Shown one piece after another: positions 15,875-23,794 of a stretch of 64,000 bases of DNA; position 1 is the first letter of the stretch, and each line of letters starts with the position of its first letter. The stretch lies in assembly GCF_000695255.1 (NCBI RefSeq), contig NZ_JMIB01000010.1:1-64000 (forward strand), read 5' to 3'. The DNA comes from Photobacterium galatheae. Its GTDB lineage: Bacteria > Pseudomonadota > Gammaproteobacteria > Enterobacterales > Vibrionaceae. Both the position numbers and the translations under genes were made by a program. The notes beneath the pieces were generated by a model. It worked only from the letters and a program-made list of their open reading frames with translations, was not told the origin of the DNA and did no database searches.

Positions 15875-16308
15875 CGGCTACCTTCCCCCAGACGCAGCAG
15901 ACCCTGCTGCATACTTTTCACATTCGCCAGCACTTCAACATTGGTCTCGTAGCTGCGGGTCGCTGACATCATGTCAGCCATTTCTGCAACCACATCAATG
16001 CCCGGATAGAAGACGTAGCCTTCGTCATTTGCCAGCGGGTTATTTGGTTCAAAACGCTTGTCGACTTTGCCTTCATTTTTCACAACATCCACAATGCGGA
16101 CTTCCGCATTCGGATACACATCTTTGTCGGCAGACAACTGTGTCTGGCCGTAAACCGTGGCAAACACAGGTTTCAGAGCCTTGTAAGCATCATTCGGGTT
16201 GCTGGCGACTGCATCGGCGTTCGCCAGGTTACTGGCCACCGTGTTCAGACGGACGGTTTGTGCCGTCATGGCAGAACCAGCGATTGAGTAGATGTCTGTA
16301 AAAGCCAT
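15871..16308 (-). CDS. flgC: Flagellar proximal rod protein FlgC
   Basis: 145 residues. Proximal rod subunit. The start MAFTDIYSIAGSAMTAQTVRLNTVASNLANADA and the end VAEMADMMSATRSYETNVEVLANVKSMQQGLLRLGE match FlgC, with YKALKPVFATVY and FYPGIDVVAEM between. It begins five bases after flgB. Confidence 0.95.
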   Translation of the reverse strand: MAFTDIYSIAGSAMTAQTVRLNTVASNLANADAVASNPNDAYKALKPVFATVYGQTQLSADKDVYPNAEVRIVDVVKNEGKVDKRFEPNNPLANDEGYVFYPGIDVVAEMADMMSATRSYETNVEVLANVKSMQQGLLRLGEGSR

Positions 16309-16313
16309 AGTGA

Positions 16314-16673
16314 TTAACGACCCTCAATTGCTTTAGCCAGCCCGCTGAACTTCATATTCATGAAAGTCAGGCTGGTTTGAAAATCCATGTTGTTCTGGGC
16401 AAACTTGGCTTGCTCAACACCCAGTTCAACGGTGTTACCGGTTTTACTGTTCTGGTATGGCACCCGGTATTTCGCACTCACGTCCATTTCAGGTGGTGGT
16501 GTATCCACCCGTGAGCTTGTGTTTTTCATCACGGTTTCAAACGCCAGGTCTCTCGCGAGATACCCAGGGGTATCGACATTTGCTAAGTTGCTTGCCAATA
16601 CTTTGCTGCGCTGTACCCTGAAGTGAAGCGCATCAGGATGAACACCCAGCGCATTTTCAAAACTGATCGCCAT
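16314..16673 (-). CDS. flgB: Flagellar proximal rod protein FlgB, first gene of the operon
   Basis: 119 residues. Proximal rod subunit. Contains ALHFRVQRSKVLASNLANVDTPGYLARDLAFE and ends NNMDFQTSLTFMNMKFSGLAKAIEGR. The ATG at 16671-16673 follows AAGGAACAACA. It is the first gene of the 10-kb flgBCDEFGHIJKL run, and a sigma-54-like promoter lies 54-70 bases upstream. Confidence 0.95.
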   Translation of the reverse strand: MAISFENALGVHPDALHFRVQRSKVLASNLANVDTPGYLARDLAFETVMKNTSSRVDTPPPEMDVSAKYRVPYQNSKTGNTVELGVEQAKFAQNNMDFQTSLTFMNMKFSGLAKAIEGR

Positions 16674-16726
16674 TGTTGTTCCTTAAATTCGGTCACACTT
16701 ACGCAGTCATTCACGCAGTACCTATA

Positions 16727-16743
16727 AACAAGAAACATGCCAA
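16727..16743 (-). promoter_or_regulatory. Sigma-54-like promoter upstream of flgB
   Basis: On the minus strand TTGGCATGTTTCTTGTT matches the sigma-54 pattern TTGGCACG-N4-TTGCW with the GG doublet kept and GT in place of GC at -12, ten bases apart. Lateral flagellar early operons in Vibrio use sigma-54 with the activator LafK, so the position fits. No enhancer site was identified. Confidence 0.55.
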
Positions 16744-16848
16744 AATTTTATGCCTTATTTTTCAGATAGTTACAAAGAGGAAGGGAAGCGGAACTTCCGC
16801 TTTTCAGCACGCAAGCGGAAATCGGGAAATGGCATCATCCATCGGAAA

Positions 16849-17562
16849 ATGATGCTCTTGGTCACCAGTCTGTTGCTCACGCCTGTGTCGCAAGCCGCCA
16901 GGACAGACAATCAGGATCAATCCGAACTGACCCGCTGGGTGAAGACCACCATTGAGCAAGAAATCGCCGATTATGCCCAACGCCAGCGCTGGCCAGACTA
17001 TGAAGCCAACATTGAGATCAATGTGCCGTCGGCCGTGACACATCTCCCGGCCTGCCCAACTTCGTTCTATATCAGTGCCGCCGATCAGCAAAGCCTGCCT
17101 GTGGGTTATTTACGCCGTCAGGTCGAATGTCAGACCGGCGATCAGCCATGGAAGCTGAACATCACGGTACAGGTCAGCTTGCGCCTGCCGGTCATCGTTG
17201 CCACCACTCCGATTCGCCGGGATACCAAACTGACCGCGACGATGGTCAAAACGCAAACACTCACACTCAGCCGTGCAGAAGCGTTTGCGACCCGTCCGGA
17301 ACAGGTACTCGGCCAGCGAACGCTTCGTCGGGTCAGAAGCGGCCAAATCATCAGCCCACTTCAATTACAGCCCTTATGGATGGTTGAAGAAGGCGAAAGT
17401 GTCATGATTATTGCAAGTAAAAATGGCATGGCTGCAAGCATGCAGGGGGAAGCGCTGCAAAATGGTGTTAAAGGTGAGCAGATTTCTGTCCGCAATATCA
17501 GTTCTGGCAAGGTCATTCAGGCCATCGTTGTCGAACGCGGAAAAGTTGAAACTATTTTTTAA
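16849..17562 (+). CDS. flgA: FlgA, P-ring assembly chaperone
   Basis: 237 residues from the ATG at 16849 (another ATG follows at once); this start gives a clean signal peptide MMLLVTSLLLTPVSQA and has CGGAAA upstream, whereas the frame open from 16750 adds 33 basic residues before it. FlgA is a periplasmic chaperone for P-ring formation by FlgI. The SAF domain occupies the C-terminal half: VATTPIRRDTKLTATMV, TRPEQVLGQRTLRRVRSGQIISPLQLQP and GVKGEQISVRNISSGKVIQAIVVERGKVE. It opens the flgA-flgM-flgN-transglycosylase run, divergent from flgB. Confidence 0.92.
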   Translation: MMLLVTSLLLTPVSQAARTDNQDQSELTRWVKTTIEQEIADYAQRQRWPDYEANIEINVPSAVTHLPACPTSFYISAADQQSLPVGYLRRQVECQTGDQPWKLNITVQVSLRLPVIVATTPIRRDTKLTATMVKTQTLTLSRAEAFATRPEQVLGQRTLRRVRSGQIISPLQLQPLWMVEEGESVMIIASKNGMAASMQGEALQNGVKGEQISVRNISSGKVIQAIVVERGKVETIF

Positions 17563-17653
17563 TTTCCGGCGGAAGTGGTCGCCCTTCCCTATTAAGAAAC
17601 ATTTTTAACACTTTTTCTAAATTTAGCGGTAGCAAAACGAGCAGGATCAATTC

Positions 17654-17935
17654 ATGAAAATTGACAAAGTATTTAACTCTCAAGTGGCGTCTTCAACACA
17701 GCGTCCATCCAGCCCGGCACAAGTAGAAACCGCAGGTAAAGCGAAAGGTCTTGAGCCGGTCATCAGCACCAGTAATCAGGTGATTGCCCAGGCACAGAAA
17801 GAGCTGGCTGAACTGCCAGAGATCGATATGGAAAAAGTTAGTGCGGTGAAAGCAGCACTGGCGAAAGGCGATCTGAAGCTGGACGTTGAAACTTTATCCA
17901 GCGCGATTCTTGAGTTCCATACCGGACACGAATGA
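17654..17935 (+). CDS. flgM: Anti-sigma-28 factor FlgM
   Basis: 93 residues. FlgM holds the flagellar sigma factor (FliA or its lateral counterpart) inactive until the hook is complete and FlgM is exported. The start MKIDKVFNSQ and the end AVKAALAKGDLKLDVETLSSAILEFHTG are typical. The 91-bp gap after flgA could hold its own promoter: a weak sigma-28-like stretch TAAATTTAGCGGTAGC lies at about 17617-17632, but it is a poor match. flgN follows after seven bases. Confidence 0.92.
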   Translation: MKIDKVFNSQVASSTQRPSSPAQVETAGKAKGLEPVISTSNQVIAQAQKELAELPEIDMEKVSAVKAALAKGDLKLDVETLSSAILEFHTGHE

Positions 17936-17942
17936 GGTCGAT

Positions 17943-18374
17943 ATGAGTAAACAGCAGGTAGTGAAATCGCTGATTCAGGGCATCCGCCGAGATTTGCATG
18001 CATATCAGCAACTCGGACAACTGATGCTCCGACAGCAAGCCAGTTATCTGCAATTTAATGGCGAGGCCCTGACTGAACTGGTCAGCCGGCAAGAGCCATT
18101 GCTGTCTCAATTGCAGCTGAGCGCCAAGCAACGCTCGGACATGCTCCTGTCACTTGGGCTGCCGGGCGACAAACGAGGCATGGCGATTTTGCTGAAGCGG
18201 CTGCCTTCTCCGCTGAATATGCAGGTTCGCCAAAGCTGGCAACAACTGGAAACGCAAATCCAGTCCTGCCAGAAAACCAATCAGGTCAACGGTAACCTGT
18301 CTGCATCCTATGGCGAAGTCCTCAGGCAACTCAAGGGTGAGCCGGATTACGGGACAGCACTCATGCAAAACTAA
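17943..18374 (+). CDS. flgN: FlgN, export chaperone for FlgK and FlgL
   Basis: 143 residues from the ATG at 17943, seven bases after the flgM stop (GAGGTCGAT upstream). The protein is all-helical and glutamine-rich (RDLHAYQQLGQLMLRQQASYLQF; REPLLSQLQLSAKQRSDMLLSLGL), the FlgN pattern. It would deliver the two junction proteins encoded in the divergent operon to the export gate. Confidence 0.88.
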   Translation: MSKQQVVKSLIQGIRRDLHAYQQLGQLMLRQQASYLQFNGEALTELVSRQEPLLSQLQLSAKQRSDMLLSLGLPGDKRGMAILLKRLPSPLNMQVRQSWQQLETQIQSCQKTNQVNGNLSASYGEVLRQLKGEPDYGTALMQN

Positions 18375-18375
18375 G

Positions 18376-19149
18376 ATGCACAAGACATCGAGAACCGGCC
18401 AAACTTTTCTGGCCGGTTTATGTTTATGGATGACCTTGATTTTCTCTCCGGGCCAGGTGCAAGCCAGCCCGGCGGAAGCCCCTTTCTCACTCAGTGCCGA
18501 TGCCCTTCAGGCTCAGGTCGATCGAATCCTGCCGCATCGCCAGGTGATTGAACGCCACCTCCTTCGTCACCGTGACACTCTGATTGAAATCGAAGAGGTG
18601 CTCAGACAGAAATCACTGCCAAAGAGTCTTGCCCTGCTCCCGATGATTGAATCCACCTTTCGGGCCGATGCAGTCTCCCATGCCAACGCCGCGGGACTGT
18701 GGCAACTCATTCCAGCAACAGCACAACGATTTGGCTTACAGGTTGCGTCTGATAATGATGAACGGTTTGACGTCAACAAAAGCACCCAGGCAGCCGCCTC
18801 CTATCTGGCTTTTCTCTATCAAAAGTTTGATCAAGACCTGGCTCTGACCCTCGCTGCCTACAATGCCGGGGAAGGCCGGGTCGGACGGGCGATCAAACGG
18901 GCCGACAGCCGCATTTTCAGGCAACTCACGCTGCCGAAGGAAACCCGGGATTATGTCCATAAATTCCACGCGCTGCTGTCAGTCGTCGATCTCGATGCAC
19001 TGACCCGACCGGCCAATGTCAGCACCTCATTTATGCTGCTGGATGCACGGCGTCCGCCAACAGATCTGGAAACACGAATCCTCACCAATCTGTTTGCAAA
19101 ACGTGATGTCATTAATATGGCGCCGGTTCAACCCCTCATCCCTTTATAA
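18376..19149 (+). CDS. Lytic transglycosylase co-transcribed with flgAMN
   Basis: 257 residues from ATG 18376, which lies one base after the flgN stop; no separate ribosome binding site is seen, so translation is likely coupled. A signal peptide (about residues 1-31, FLAGLCLWMTLIFSPGQVQA) is followed by an SLT family 1 domain: LLPMIESTFRADAVSHANAAGLWQL with the catalytic Glu in IEST, then TAQRFGL, AASYLAFLYQKFDQDLALTLAAYNAGEGRV. Such MltD/Slt-like enzymes cleave peptidoglycan to 1,6-anhydro ends. There are no LysM repeats, unlike MltD. Because FlgJ here has no muramidase domain, this enzyme is a good candidate for opening the wall for the rod, as SltF does in Rhodobacter; that role is inference. 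Confidence 0.85.
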   Translation: MHKTSRTGQTFLAGLCLWMTLIFSPGQVQASPAEAPFSLSADALQAQVDRILPHRQVIERHLLRHRDTLIEIEEVLRQKSLPKSLALLPMIESTFRADAVSHANAAGLWQLIPATAQRFGLQVASDNDERFDVNKSTQAAASYLAFLYQKFDQDLALTLAAYNAGEGRVGRAIKRADSRIFRQLTLPKETRDYVHKFHALLSVVDLDALTRPANVSTSFMLLDARRPPTDLETRILTNLFAKRDVINMAPVQPLIPL

Positions 19150-19160
19150 CACTTGATCAG

Positions 19161-19210
19161 CGCAAGTCTCTGCAAATCTCAGAATTCAAAGCATTCTGAG
19201 CTTACTTGCG
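19161..19210 (+). terminator. Long hairpin after the flgA-flgN-transglycosylase run
   Basis: Outer arms CGCAAGT/ACTTGCG and inner arms CTCAGAAT/ATTCTGAG pair. There is no strong T-run, so it may act weakly or in RNA stability. Confidence 0.45.
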
Positions 19211-19321
19211 CCAATTCGCACATCTGTGAACGGTTCCTATACTGAAGATTGATATATTTGTTAATGCGCTGTTTGCAAGGTCAGGCGTGCCGTTTCAGAC
19301 AGCATCATAGAAGGACACGTT

Positions 19322-20518
19322 ATGGCAGATATGATTCAGACTTGTCTGGTAGGAACCCTATGCCTGCTGCTTTTTACGGGATGCGACCGTGAAAGTGCAC
19401 AGGATAAAGCGTTAATCAAAGCACTCGAAAATAAAGTCGATCTGCTTGAACAGCAGTTGGAAACCCAGCCTACTGGAACAAACCTGAATCTGGATGCCGA
19501 ACGGGTCACTGAACTTGAAAACGAAGTGAATACGCTCAGGGAAAGGCTCAGTCAACAAATCAGTTTTTCTCCCACGCTGAAGAGCATTCAGGAAAAAGGC
19601 TATCTGGAATGCGGGGTCAGCACCGGATTACCGGGCTTCTCCATGCCCAATCAGAAAGGTGAATGGCATGGTCTGGATGTTGAATTCTGTCAGGCCCTTG
19701 CAGCAGCCACCTTAGGCGATAAAAACAAAGTGAGATTCATTCCACTGAATGCCCGCGAACGCTTTAAAGCCCTGCAAAACGGCGATATTGACATCCTTTC
19801 ACGCAATACCACCTGGACACTTCAGCGCGATACCGCACTCGCCCTGAATTTTGCCGGTATCCTTTATTTTGACGGCCAAGGTTTCATGGTGAGAAAGTCT
19901 CTCAACGCCAATACCGCGAAAGATCTGTCTGGTGCAAGTATCTGCGTGCAGTCCGGCACAACCACAGAACTCAATCTCGAAGACTATTTTAAACTGAATC
20001 ACCTGACCTACACGCTGGTTCCGTTCGACACCGCCAAAGAAACCATTGATGGTTTTCAGGAGGGGCGCTGTGATGTCCTGACGGCAGATCAGTCGGGACT
20101 GTATGGTTTACGGTTAAACCTGAAGAAATCAGAAGATGCGGTCATCTTACCGGATATCATTTCAAAAGAACCCCTCGGGCCTGTGGTCCGTCAGGGCGAT
20201 GATCAGTGGTTCAATATTGTGAAGTGGACGCTGCATGCCATGCTCAATGCCGAAGAAATGGGCATTCACTCTCAAAATATTGATGAGATGAAAGCCAGCG
20301 AAGTTCCGGCAGTCCGCCGATTCCTGGGACTGGACGGGACACAGGGGAAGAGTCTGGGCCTCAATCCCGACTGGGCGTATCAAATCATTAAACAGGTCGG
20401 AAATTATGGGGAAAGCTTCGAGCGTACCGTCGGTGTACACTCTCCCCTCCACATTCAGCGGGCACAAAATAACCTTTGGACGCAGGGCGGCTTGCATTAT
20501 GCCCCGCCCATTCGCTAG
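19322..20518 (+). CDS. AapJ-like amino-acid-binding lipoprotein with N-terminal coiled coil
   Basis: 398 residues. The N-terminus MADMIQTCLVGTLCLLLFTGC is a lipoprotein signal with lipobox LFTG-Cys21. Residues about 24-80 are heptad-rich and charged (IKALENKVDLLEQQLE; VTELENEVNTLRERLSQQI), a predicted coiled coil that is not part of the usual family. From about residue 85 the protein is a textbook general L-amino-acid binding protein of the AapJ/BztA type: GYLECGVSTGLPGFS, GLDVEFCQALAAATLGD, DILSRNTTWTLQRDTALALNF, EGRCDVLTADQSGLYGLRL, EPLGPVVRQGDDQWFNIVKW. No aapQMP permease genes are next to it, so it is an orphan. It may serve a distant transporter or act as a sensor partner; the coiled coil suggests oligomers at the membrane. 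Confidence 0.88.
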   Translation: MADMIQTCLVGTLCLLLFTGCDRESAQDKALIKALENKVDLLEQQLETQPTGTNLNLDAERVTELENEVNTLRERLSQQISFSPTLKSIQEKGYLECGVSTGLPGFSMPNQKGEWHGLDVEFCQALAAATLGDKNKVRFIPLNARERFKALQNGDIDILSRNTTWTLQRDTALALNFAGILYFDGQGFMVRKSLNANTAKDLSGASICVQSGTTTELNLEDYFKLNHLTYTLVPFDTAKETIDGFQEGRCDVLTADQSGLYGLRLNLKKSEDAVILPDIISKEPLGPVVRQGDDQWFNIVKWTLHAMLNAEEMGIHSQNIDEMKASEVPAVRRFLGLDGTQGKSLGLNPDWAYQIIKQVGNYGESFERTVGVHSPLHIQRAQNNLWTQGGLHYAPPIR

Positions 20519-20740
20519 TGTATGAACACAAATGGCCAAAAAAGACTCAGGATAAACTTGTTACACACTGTTACATCTTTGACTTAGGGATTCACACACC
20601 CTCCAGTATGATTAAGCCAATGGTCTGAACATATTTTTTAATTTCGGTCAAAATTTCAATCCGTTATTATTGAAATGCAACGAAATTGTCGCCATATAAG
20701 GCAGAGTAGATTTCAACACTAACCCCAAGGGGAAGATTAT

Positions 20741-21403
20741 ATGAACGATCGTATTGTCCGTAGCAATGGCTACGAAGGCGTACTGTCAACCAACAAGGTT
20801 CTGCGCAACACATACTTCTTACTGTCAATGACATTGTTATGGTCAGCTGTGGTTGCGGGCGTATCCATGGCAATGAATCTGCCATACCCAGGCTTTATTA
20901 TTACGCTGGTTGGCTTCTATGGCCTGCTGTTCCTGACTGAAAAGAACCGTAACAACGGCCTGGGACTGGTATTTACCTTCCTGCTGACTGGCTTTATGGG
21001 TTACACCCTGGGCCCAATTCTGAACAGCTATGTCAGTGCCGGTCTGGGTGACACCATTGTGCTTGCACTCGGCGGTACAGCGGTGACTTTCATGGCCTGT
21101 TCTGCTTATGCACTCACAACGAAGCGTGACCTGTCTTTCCTGGGCGGCATGCTGCTGGCTGGTTTCATTGCGATTGTTGTCGCGATGGTGGCAAACATCT
21201 TCCTGCAAATGCCAATGCTGTCGCTGGCAATCAGTGCCATGTTTGTCCTGTTCTCTTCTGCGGCGATTCTGCTGACGACTCAGTCAATCGTTCGTGGTGG
21301 TGAGACCAACTACATCTCAGCGACTGTGACGCTGTATGTATCAATTTACAACCTGTTCGTCAGCCTGCTGCAAATTCTGGGTGTGATGGGCAGCGATGAC
21401 TAA
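20741..21403 (+). CDS. yccA: Bax inhibitor-1 family membrane protein YccA
   Basis: 220 residues with about seven hydrophobic helices. YccA in E. coli is a substrate and modulator of the membrane protease FtsH. The opening MNDRIVRSNGYEGVLSTNKVLRNTYFLLSMTL and LGPILNSYVSAGLGDTIVLALGGTAVTF are characteristic. AAGGGGAAG lies upstream of the start. A rho-independent terminator follows. The yccA-tusE-acyP-rlmI set is a conserved gammaproteobacterial neighbourhood. Confidence 0.93.
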   Translation: MNDRIVRSNGYEGVLSTNKVLRNTYFLLSMTLLWSAVVAGVSMAMNLPYPGFIITLVGFYGLLFLTEKNRNNGLGLVFTFLLTGFMGYTLGPILNSYVSAGLGDTIVLALGGTAVTFMACSAYALTTKRDLSFLGGMLLAGFIAIVVAMVANIFLQMPMLSLAISAMFVLFSSAAILLTTQSIVRGGETNYISATVTLYVSIYNLFVSLLQILGVMGSDD

Positions 21404-21431
21404 TCCGTCAAGCGGATAACGACACACAGAA

Positions 21432-21460
21432 CAAGCGCCTTTCGGGGCGCTTTTCTTTTA
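21432..21460 (+). terminator. Rho-independent terminator after yccA
   Basis: AAGCGCC, a short loop, GGCGCTT and then TTCTTTTA, 30 bp past the yccA stop. Confidence 0.85.
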
Positions 21461-21534
21461 TGGGTCACACGGAATGCTTGCACCTGCCGGACCGAATCAC
21501 TATCCTTGCCGGGTAAACAATCTCGGGAAGTACC

Positions 21535-21864
21535 ATGCTTGAATTCGACGGTAAAGTCATCGATACCGATGCTCAGGGTTATTTAAAAAATGTCAGCGAC
21601 TGGACACCAGCATTAGTGCCCGTCCTGGCGCAAGAAGAAGGCGTCCCATTGACGGATGCCCATTTAGAAGTCGTTCATTTTGTGCGTGAATTCTATCTTG
21701 AATTCAATACCTCACCAGCGATTCGGATGCTGGTGAAAGCGATGGCAAAAAAATATGGTGAAGAAAAAGGGAATTCAAAGTACCTGTTCAAACTCTTCCC
21801 CAAAGGCCCGGCGAAACAAGCCACAAAGCTTGCTGGTTTGCCAAAGCCCGCCAAATGCCTCTGA
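21535..21864 (+). CDS. tusE: TusE, sulfur carrier for tRNA 2-thiolation
   Basis: 109 residues, same length as E. coli TusE. A DsrC-family protein that takes persulfide sulfur from TusBCD and hands it to MnmA for 2-thiouridine in tRNA wobble positions. Shows the DsrC pattern [40 protein letters not shown], and the active cysteine is the penultimate residue (Cys108 in PAKCL). A CTC-free purine stretch CGGGAAGTACC precedes the ATG. Confidence 0.95.
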   Translation: MLEFDGKVIDTDAQGYLKNVSDWTPALVPVLAQEEGVPLTDAHLEVVHFVREFYLEFNTSPAIRMLVKAMAKKYGEEKGNSKYLFKLFPKGPAKQATKLAGLPKPAKCL

Positions 21865-21903
21865 GCAAGACGAATAAATCAGCCGGAGTCCAACAGGCTT
21901 CGG

Positions 21904-22176
21904 CTACATAATTTCAAAGCCATCGACTGCCCGCCATACCACTTCATCCCGACTCAGGCTATCCACACGGGACAACCGTGGGCCAACTTTCAGCCATTCG
22001 ACCAGCCCCTCGACATGTTCAGCGTTGCCGCACGCCAGCACTTCCACGCTACCGTCCGGTAAGTTTTTCGCGTACCCGCTGACTCCCTTTTTTAAGCCCT
22101 CATGCGCTGTATGAAAACGGAATCCCACTCCCTGAACATGGCCTGTAACTCTGACCATGACGCAAATTTGTGACAT
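21904..22176 (-). CDS. acyP: Acylphosphatase
   Basis: 90 residues. Hydrolyses acyl phosphates such as carbamoyl or acetyl phosphate. The conserved GHVQGVGFRFHT loop with the catalytic Arg and the GYAKNLPDGSVEV segment with the catalytic Asn are both intact. Convergent with tusE; the 39-bp gap contains an imperfect hairpin AGCCGGAG/CTTCGGCT that could terminate both. Confidence 0.95.
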   Translation of the reverse strand: MSQICVMVRVTGHVQGVGFRFHTAHEGLKKGVSGYAKNLPDGSVEVLACGNAEHVEGLVEWLKVGPRLSRVDSLSRDEVVWRAVDGFEIM

Positions 22177-22263
22177 AACTCACCTCAAGATTAGTCTGTT
22201 TTCTTAGATAAAAAGATTAGTATTCACTTACGCCACGACACCTCATTTATTCAGGAAGAAAAC

Positions 22264-23664
22264 ATGAAAGAAGTTGCATTTCGTTGGATAGATAAATACC
22301 TCATCCACCTTAAAATCCAGGAAAAGTTCTATCTCCTCTTCCTGCTCCCCTTAATTGGAATCATCAGCATCAGTGCAATTTTAGCTGATGCCGGAGAAAA
22401 ACAGCATGAAGCACTGATTTCACAGAAACTTCATGTGACGGCCAATCTGCTTGCTGAAATGAAGGTTTCTCAAGCGGATGCGCCAGCGTTACTGAGTGGC
22501 ACCCAAATAACCTTAGGCCGTGGTGAGCAGGCCGTCTCAGTCCCGGGAATGGCTTACAGTCTGATTTCCAAAGATCAATCCAGCCTGTTTGATTACCTGT
22601 CCGGACTACAGATGACAATGGGCATTGTCGTGATTTTGCTGACACTCGCCGTGGTCTACTACATCATGACCTTCATTGGCGGCGCGATGTTCACCACACA
22701 CAAAGCGCTGAATACACTGGCAGAAGGTGACCTCACACAACGGCTGAACTTTTTCAAAGTCCGGGACGAATTCAGCACCATTGCCCTCACCATTGACCGA
22801 GTTGCCGAGCGCGAACAGAAGCTGGTTCTGGCGACTCAGGAAGCAACGGCCCTGATGCAACAAATCAGCAGTGAACTCCGTCAGCGCAGCCTTAAAACAG
22901 AAGACCTCTCTGTGGAACAGCAAGAGCATCTGGACTCGCTGGCCAGCGCGACCGAGGAAATGGCTTCCTCGATTCGTGAAGTCGCCGCGCACGCGCACAA
23001 TACTTCTGAACAGACTCACGAAGCACAGCAAGTCACCGAACAAGGCCGCACTCAGGTCAGCAATACCAAGCAGGCGATCAACCAGCTCACCCGTGAAATT
23101 CACCAGGCTGCAGAAGCCGTCAATGAGCTGGACGGCAATGCTGCGAAAATTGATGCCGTTGTGACAACCATCAATTCAATTTCCGAGCAGACCAACCTGC
23201 TGGCCCTGAACGCTGCAATTGAAGCAGCCCGCGCCGGAGAACAGGGGCGAGGATTTGCCGTGGTTGCCGATGAAGTCCGAACACTGGCAGGCCGGACTCA
23301 GACGGCCACAGTCGAAATTCAGCAAATGATCGAGTCCCTGCAGAAAAACAGCCGAACACTGATGACCGTCATGCAAAGTACAGTTGCCAATGCCGGGGAA
23401 AGCGAAACCCAGATGGATTCTGTTGATCAGCAGATCACGCAGATTGCTGAGCGAAATCAGCATATTTCCGATCGCAGTACAGAAATTGCAGCGGCAGCTG
23501 AACAGCAAGGTACGGTCGCTGATGGTATCGCCAGCAGTGTCGAGCAGGTTCGCGAACAATCCCGTCAGGTGAAAAATGTCATTGCACAGACCGCCAGTGA
23601 AATTGAGCGCCTGAACCAGCAAGCTCAACAGCTTGAAATTCTGATGAACGGCGTCAGAGCCTGA
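22264..23664 (+). CDS. Methyl-accepting chemotaxis protein
   Basis: 466 residues. A first membrane helix (about 22-42), a short periplasmic domain of about 70 residues, a second helix (about 115-140), a HAMP region ([25 protein letters not shown]) and a signalling domain with the hairpin tip [38 protein letters not shown]. Methylation-region glutamates and glutamines flank it. The periplasmic part is too small for a dCache domain and its ligand cannot be read from sequence. No NWETF-type CheR tether at the C-terminus. It interrupts the acyP-rlmI neighbourhood. Confidence 0.93.
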   Translation: MKEVAFRWIDKYLIHLKIQEKFYLLFLLPLIGIISISAILADAGEKQHEALISQKLHVTANLLAEMKVSQADAPALLSGTQITLGRGEQAVSVPGMAYSLISKDQSSLFDYLSGLQMTMGIVVILLTLAVVYYIMTFIGGAMFTTHKALNTLAEGDLTQRLNFFKVRDEFSTIALTIDRVAEREQKLVLATQEATALMQQISSELRQRSLKTEDLSVEQQEHLDSLASATEEMASSIREVAAHAHNTSEQTHEAQQVTEQGRTQVSNTKQAINQLTREIHQAAEAVNELDGNAAKIDAVVTTINSISEQTNLLALNAAIEAARAGEQGRGFAVVADEVRTLAGRTQTATVEIQQMIESLQKNSRTLMTVMQSTVANAGESETQMDSVDQQITQIAERNQHISDRSTEIAAAAEQQGTVADGIASSVEQVREQSRQVKNVIAQTASEIERLNQQAQQLEILMNGVRA

Positions 23665-23673
23665 TCGATTTTC

Positions 23674-23694
23674 CAGGGCGCTTCCAGCGCCCTG
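23674..23694 (+). terminator. Terminator-like hairpin after the chemoreceptor gene
   Basis: CAGGGCGC, loop TTCCA, GCGCCCTG, then ATTTCAGTTT. Perfect 8-bp stem but a weak T-run. Confidence 0.65.
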
Positions 23695-23794
23695 ATTTCA
23701 GTTTCCCGGTTCATTTCTTCACGCAGTGAAGTTGATTTTCCTCCCGCCGAACAAGATAATACGCCCCCATTCTTTTACAGCTTCTGGTCCAAAC

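Noticed and set aside
17617-17645. Sigma-28 promoter before flgM
   Set aside because: TAAATTTAGCGG... matches only the -35 half; the -10 GCCGATAA is missing, so not listed as a feature.
6757-19149. Reading the flagellar cluster as the polar system
   Set aside because: Polar loci of Vibrionaceae carry cheV and cheR beside flgA and long FlgK, FlgL and FlgJ; here these are absent or short and flgA is divergent from flgB.
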